A stretch of DNA of 64,000 bases from Lachnospiraceae bacterium. GTDB taxonomy: Bacteria > Bacillota > Clostridia > Lachnospirales > Lachnospiraceae. A program made the position numbers and the translations under genes. Shown here piece after piece: positions 59,921 to 64,000 of this stretch. The stretch spans positions 1-64,000 of the forward strand of contig JAFRWW010000043.1 in NCBI GenBank assembly GCA_017441585.1. The letters are read 5' to 3'. Each line of letters begins with the position of its first letter. Position 1 is the first letter of the stretch. Under the pieces are notes generated by a model. It ran no database searches and was not told the DNA's origin. It saw only the letters and a list, made by a program, of their open reading frames with translations.

Positions 59921-62900
59921 CTAAAACAGATTCTTAACTTCCTTAAACTTATCCTTACACTCTTCCACCTTATTCTCAGAGCCGATGACGCACAGATACC
60001 CCTGGTCGATCACCGCCTTAAGATAAGCCGAAAGTCCCCTGATGGTATTGACATCACAGGAGAGTACCTCATCCCTTTCCTTCTGGACGAACTCATCAGT
60101 TATGCCCTGGAGGAACATGCCGCGGCTCCGGTCGGCCTGCATATGGGGCGTGCGGGGAACATCAGTCTCGGATATGGTCCCTATAATAAACTTCCTCATA
60201 TCCCTGTCAGACACATCAAAGCCCAGCACATAATCAAAGGCCTCTTTATATACTTCCAGCGTGCGGTCCAGATTCGGATCACGGTATGAAACAAAGTCAA
60301 GGTATCCGAAACAGTTAACCTTGAACATGCCTCCGTAAGCACCGCCTAAAAGCCTTACATTCTTCCATAGATACTCATAGGACATAATGGACTTAAGCAC
60401 CTTAAGAGCGCCGTTATACTTAAAGCCCGCAGCCATATAATCTCCGCCCATGGCCACATACTGCACCTGGGAAGCGCACTTGAAGCCTTCATTCAAAGCT
60501 CCCAGCGCCTTTCTGCACTCGGCCTTCACAGGCTTCTCATCGAAAAGCTCTGCCGCAAAATCAGCTATCTTTCCCTTTAACTCCTCATACGCCTGTCTGC
60601 TGCCGCCAAAGTCCACCAGCAGATTGGCCTTGAGATAGGTGAGTTTCAGCACCTCCCTTAGTTTCTTCGATATTTCCTCTTTCTTGTTATCAAAATCGGC
60701 CAGAAGTTCATCCACAAATCTGTAATACTCAAACCCGCTTATGGCATCGGAAAATGCGGATACGCCGTGATAATAGGAATCCATCCTGCCCACAGCGAAT
60801 GAATGTCCCGCAGACATCATAGCCATCTGGAAGCGGCTCTTTGTCATCATCAGAATTTCCCTGATGCGGTCATGCTCCTCCAGTTTTTCCCTGAAAAGGA
60901 TCTCCTTAGCCATCCTGATCACAAAGTCCAGTTTGTCATACAGATATGAAGCCTCCAGCACCAGATATGAAGTAAATTCCTGGGAACCCACCTTTCTGTA
61001 TGGCGACACGTTGACGCTCATGCCGCCGGTCTGTGCATTAATCTCATTGGTCAGCTCAAAATATGAATAATTCTCCGTGGAGATCAGCCCCATCAGGCTC
61101 TTCAAAAGTCCCACATAACCGTGATACTCGGCAGGCACATTAGCCATCTCAAACATGATATTCAGATATCCTATACCGTTTGAATCCACCTCATGAAACA
61201 GATATCTGATACCGTCCTCCTCGGAGTATTCATTGCAGGAAGGCTTTATCTTCTTATCAATATCTGCTATCTCCAAAAGAGGTATAGTCAAAAGTTCTTC
61301 CTGGGTGGAAGGCTCCTCCTGATACTTTTTAAGCGCCACCGTATCTGCGGCAATGGCCTTAACCTCATCCTCACTTAAAGACTGTCTGTACGCTTCCAGC
61401 TTATCGGCCAGTTTCTTATCATTTATATCCGTAAGGCCCCTGACCGGCTTAGCTATCACGAAGGCACAGTGCTTATTATCCAAGATATACTTTCTGATCA
61501 GCTGCTCAAAATATCCGGTATCGATCTGACCCTTAAGGAACTCTATGGTGCTGACGGCACTTATGTGCATAAAGGGGTCAGACTCATCATAGAGCCAGCT
61601 GTCAAGACACTGTAGACCATACATCAATCCCTTGGGATAAGACCCGAAATCCGCCTCACGATACTTGAATTCAAAATAGTTTATGCCGGCTTCCAGAGCC
61701 TTTTTATTAAGGCCTTCGGCGCAAAGATTTTCCAGAGTATCCCTCACCAGGCCGATAAAACGGTCCTTATCTTCATATTTTGCATTTTTGACGGTTATGG
61801 AAAAGGTGGGCTGATATATGCTGTTTTCATATCCACCCATGACATCGGCGCCGATGCCTTCCTTTATGAGCTTATCCTTAAGAGGCGCTCCGGGAGCGGA
61901 CAAAAGCGTATAGTCCAGTATCTGGAAAGCGAGGTAAAGATTGCGGTCCAGCACCGTATCCACCACATATCCCAGATCAAAATAAGTATTGTTTTCTACA
62001 GGCTCCTCCGCGGAAATACCATACTCCATCTCCACCGTCTTCATCTCATCAAAAGGCTGCTGGAATTTTATATCCGTCGCCGGATCTATGCGGTCATATT
62101 TTGACAGATACTCCTGATCCAGCCAGTCAAGACGCTCCGCCATATCACAGTTTCCGTACAGGTAGATATAGGAATTCGATGGATGATAATAGCGCTTATG
62201 AAAAGCGATAAAGTCCTCATATGACAGGGAAGGTATATCCTGCGGATCTCCGCCGGAATCATTGGCATAGCAGGTATCGGGATAAAGAGTCTGCATGGCC
62301 TTTCTGCCTATGACCTCATCCGGTGAGGAATATGCTCCCTTCATCTCATTGTAGACCACGCCGTTTATCGTGATCTCACTGTCTCCGGAAGCTTTATCAG
62401 CCATCTCGGACAGTGCTGCCTTGAGAGCCTCACAATCATGTGATTTTTCGCATGTATCACAGGCGGTTCCATCTTCGGTGTCGCAGGATATGCCGTTAAT
62501 ATCCATCCCGCCTTCCACCTCGTAATGCCAGCCCTCCTGCTTAAAGATCTGGGGCCTGTCATAGATATTTGGATGAAATACGGCGTCCATATACACGTCG
62601 CAAAGATTCTTAAAATCCTTGTCATTGCAGCTGGCCACAGGATATACGGTCTTGTCCGGATATGTCATGGCATTCAGAAAAGTGTTAAGGGAGCCCTTTG
62701 CCAGCTCCACAAAAGGATCCTTGGGGGGATACTTCTTCGAACCGCAGAGCACGGAATGCTCCATTATATGCGGAACGCCCCTGCTGTCCTGGGGCGGAGT
62801 CCTGAAGCCGATATAAAAAACCTTGTTATCATCTTCATTTTCCAGCACAAAGATCCTGGCGCCGGTCTTTTTGTGAGACAAAAGGTAACCGGTACTCTTT

Positions 62901-62953
62901 AACTCCTCCACTTCTCTTTTTTCTTTCAGTTCATATTTTTCACTTATATTCAT
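59921..62953 (-). CDS. M16C-family zinc metallopeptidase (PreP-like)
   Basis: A 1010-residue peptidase of the presequence-protease type. The inverted zinc motif HIMEH is at residues 62-66 (H62, E65, H66), followed by the helix ELAKGSLNTFLNAMTYPDKTVYPVAS. The four M16 modules are present in one chain, with a Glu-rich linker near the middle. An insertion at about 155-185 holds five Cys (CDTEDGTACDTCEKSHDC) that I would not expect in this family. It has no signal peptide, so it is probably cytosolic and degrades peptides. Confidence 0.93.
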   Translation of the reverse strand: MNISEKYELKEKREVEELKSTGYLLSHKKTGARIFVLENEDDNKVFYIGFRTPPQDSRGVPHIMEHSVLCGSKKYPPKDPFVELAKGSLNTFLNAMTYPDKTVYPVASCNDKDFKNLCDVYMDAVFHPNIYDRPQIFKQEGWHYEVEGGMDINGISCDTEDGTACDTCEKSHDCEALKAALSEMADKASGDSEITINGVVYNEMKGAYSSPDEVIGRKAMQTLYPDTCYANDSGGDPQDIPSLSYEDFIAFHKRYYHPSNSYIYLYGNCDMAERLDWLDQEYLSKYDRIDPATDIKFQQPFDEMKTVEMEYGISAEEPVENNTYFDLGYVVDTVLDRNLYLAFQILDYTLLSAPGAPLKDKLIKEGIGADVMGGYENSIYQPTFSITVKNAKYEDKDRFIGLVRDTLENLCAEGLNKKALEAGINYFEFKYREADFGSYPKGLMYGLQCLDSWLYDESDPFMHISAVSTIEFLKGQIDTGYFEQLIRKYILDNKHCAFVIAKPVRGLTDINDKKLADKLEAYRQSLSEDEVKAIAADTVALKKYQEEPSTQEELLTIPLLEIADIDKKIKPSCNEYSEEDGIRYLFHEVDSNGIGYLNIMFEMANVPAEYHGYVGLLKSLMGLISTENYSYFELTNEINAQTGGMSVNVSPYRKVGSQEFTSYLVLEASYLYDKLDFVIRMAKEILFREKLEEHDRIREILMMTKSRFQMAMMSAGHSFAVGRMDSYYHGVSAFSDAISGFEYYRFVDELLADFDNKKEEISKKLREVLKLTYLKANLLVDFGGSRQAYEELKGKIADFAAELFDEKPVKAECRKALGALNEGFKCASQVQYVAMGGDYMAAGFKYNGALKVLKSIMSYEYLWKNVRLLGGAYGGMFKVNCFGYLDFVSYRDPNLDRTLEVYKEAFDYVLGFDVSDRDMRKFIIGTISETDVPRTPHMQADRSRGMFLQGITDEFVQKERDEVLSCDVNTIRGLSAYLKAVIDQGYLCVIGSENKVEECKDKFKEVKNLF

Positions 62954-63035
62954 TTAATCCTCCAAAAAAATTTAATCCGGTCTATTCTCTGTACTAATCC
63001 TAGAAAAGCCCTTATATCCTGATCATTAAAACATT

Positions 63036-63929
63036 TCATTCCACATGAGTATGGGTAAAGAGATGATCCTCACAGTATTCAAAACTGCCCTTGCACTTTG
63101 AACAGTATCTGAAGGTCATATCGGGGGCGTCCTTTTCCGTGACGCCGCAGACTGCGCATTTATGCATGGGGCGGGATTCGGGATCATAAGCTCCCTTGTG
63201 GACGGAAAAGCCCTTATAAGACTTAGGCCTAGGGCTGTTACTCTTAAATACGGGACCCGATGGTCTCCTGCCTCTGCGGTTCATTACCATGAGGATGATA
63301 AAATTCAATACGGAAAGTATAATGATCGCATTGGGCACAATAGAGTAAATCTTGAAAGACATCACATACGAAGCCATATCCCAAAGAATAAAAGCAGCCT
63401 CGATATAAGCCAACACCTTCATCCTGATGGGAATTATAAACATGAACCGCACCTGCATATCCGGCACCGTCATGGCAAAGGCCATGATCACGGATACGTT
63501 TATGTAATAGGTCGACGTACAGTTACTGATATACTGGCCCATGGCATCTGCAGGAATATGAAGAAGCAATCCTCCTACGCCATAAAGCACAAATGCACCT
63601 ATCAGCACAAAAAGGATCCCTGAAAACACATAAAAGGTATATCTGAAACTTCCCCATATCCGCTCCAGGATACGGCCGATGCTGTATATGAAAAAGATAT
63701 TTATGATCGTGAATATTCCAAAGGCGTATGGCGGGATCAGAAGCCATGTGAAGATACGCCACAGCTGTAAATTATGAATGATGGCATGTGGATTGAGTGT
63801 GATCAACTGATATGCTCCTGGCAAGGCGATTTCGATAACATATCCCAGTGCATACATGCAGACAATATAAAGTGACAGGTTCGGGATGGCAAACTTCCCG
63901 AACTTGCGCTCAAGATCATATATATTCAT
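63036..63929 (-). CDS. Rhomboid-like membrane protein with C-terminal zinc ribbon
   Basis: The 297-residue protein has about six membrane helices; LQLWRIFTWLLIPP and FTIINIFFIYSIGRILERIWGSFRYTFYVF match the loop-and-helix pattern of rhomboid/derlin-type proteins. The GxSG motif and a clear partner His are not visible, so it is likely not a protease. The C-terminal 60 residues form a cytoplasmic zinc-binding module: CAVCG, CSKCKG, CEDH and HTH. The function is unknown; derlin-like roles in protein handling are one possibility. Confidence 0.75.
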   Translation of the reverse strand: MNIYDLERKFGKFAIPNLSLYIVCMYALGYVIEIALPGAYQLITLNPHAIIHNLQLWRIFTWLLIPPYAFGIFTIINIFFIYSIGRILERIWGSFRYTFYVFSGILFVLIGAFVLYGVGGLLLHIPADAMGQYISNCTSTYYINVSVIMAFAMTVPDMQVRFMFIIPIRMKVLAYIEAAFILWDMASYVMSFKIYSIVPNAIIILSVLNFIILMVMNRRGRRPSGPVFKSNSPRPKSYKGFSVHKGAYDPESRPMHKCAVCGVTEKDAPDMTFRYCSKCKGSFEYCEDHLFTHTHVE

Positions 63930-63959
63930 GTTCTACCTCAACTTAATTTTATATTATTT

Positions 63960-63983
63960 GTCATTCTGATCGTAATGAAGAAT
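63960..63983. repeat. Mosaic stem-loop element, minimal form (ATTCT/AGAAT type)
   Basis: GTCATTCTGATCG to AATGAAGAATC lies 31 bp upstream of the rhomboid-like start, with a CGTAATG loop variation; it is cut off from further context by the window end. Confidence 0.65.
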
Positions 63984-64000
63984 CCTGTCAGAATAGAGTT

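Overview
The window is a dense, low-to-mid GC Firmicutes chromosome segment, most likely from an anaerobic member of the Lachnospiraceae (Butyrivibrio-like). That placement is an inference from gene content: a complete Rnf complex, a biotin-dependent Na+-translocating decarboxylase operon, a cmk-ispH-rpsA block, single-chain glycyl-tRNA synthetase, Ser-linker endoglucanase and strong AGGAGG-type ribosome binding sites. About 51 of 55 genes lie on the minus strand, so the segment is probably one replichore arm. I found no tRNA, rRNA, transposase, prophage or CRISPR array.

Layout, left to right. 1-4 kb: 3' part of a secreted 27-residue-repeat protein, a YbjQ-type protein, and the operon MBL hydrolase / ACT protein / UPF0210 protein. 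4-4.7 kb: a 730-bp non-coding island with three kinds of structured repeat. 4.7-10.8 kb: FtsA-like ATPase, coaE, polA, zinc-finger anti-sigma-like protein. 11-17 kb: CheY/CheX pair, thrC, SleB-type hydrolase, AP2-like protein, GH25 lysozyme. 16.8-22.9 kb: rnfC-D-G-(upp)-E-A-B, with upp inserted and repeat elements between genes. 23-31 kb: YprB-like nuclease, then a long run TetR-RpiR-HI0933-STAS-cmk-ispH-rpsA-cheR. 31-39 kb: GH5 endoglucanase and a Na+ decarboxylase operon that carries both an acyl-CoA-type and a pyruvate-type carboxyltransferase. 39-42.5 kb: scpA/scpB, phosphoesterase, rpsU. 42.6-47.6 kb: CotH-like, MBOAT and SGNH envelope-modification cluster. 47.6-64 kb: S1-domain protein, alaS, cation/proton antiporter, FAD enzyme, glyQS, recO, era, M16C peptidase and a rhomboid-like zinc-ribbon protein.

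Much of the unusual material is non-coding. First, at least twelve copies of a mosaic stem-loop element lie between genes; their outer and inner stems vary by compensatory changes, which is direct evidence that the structure is maintained. Second, two arrays of about 106-bp repeats (each two hairpins of about 53 bp) at 52.8 and 59.1 kb share the same palindromic arm and lie 6 kb apart. Third, a nested long-range structure lies at 4175-4353. Fourth, a multibranched 124-nt element follows the oadB stop codon inside the decarboxylase operon.

Metabolically, Rnf (ferredoxin:NAD+), the Na+ decarboxylase and the CPA-type antiporter would together build and use an ion gradient during fermentation, while the GH5 enzyme supplies sugars from beta-glucans. 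All functional calls rest on recognised motifs read by eye; no database search was run.
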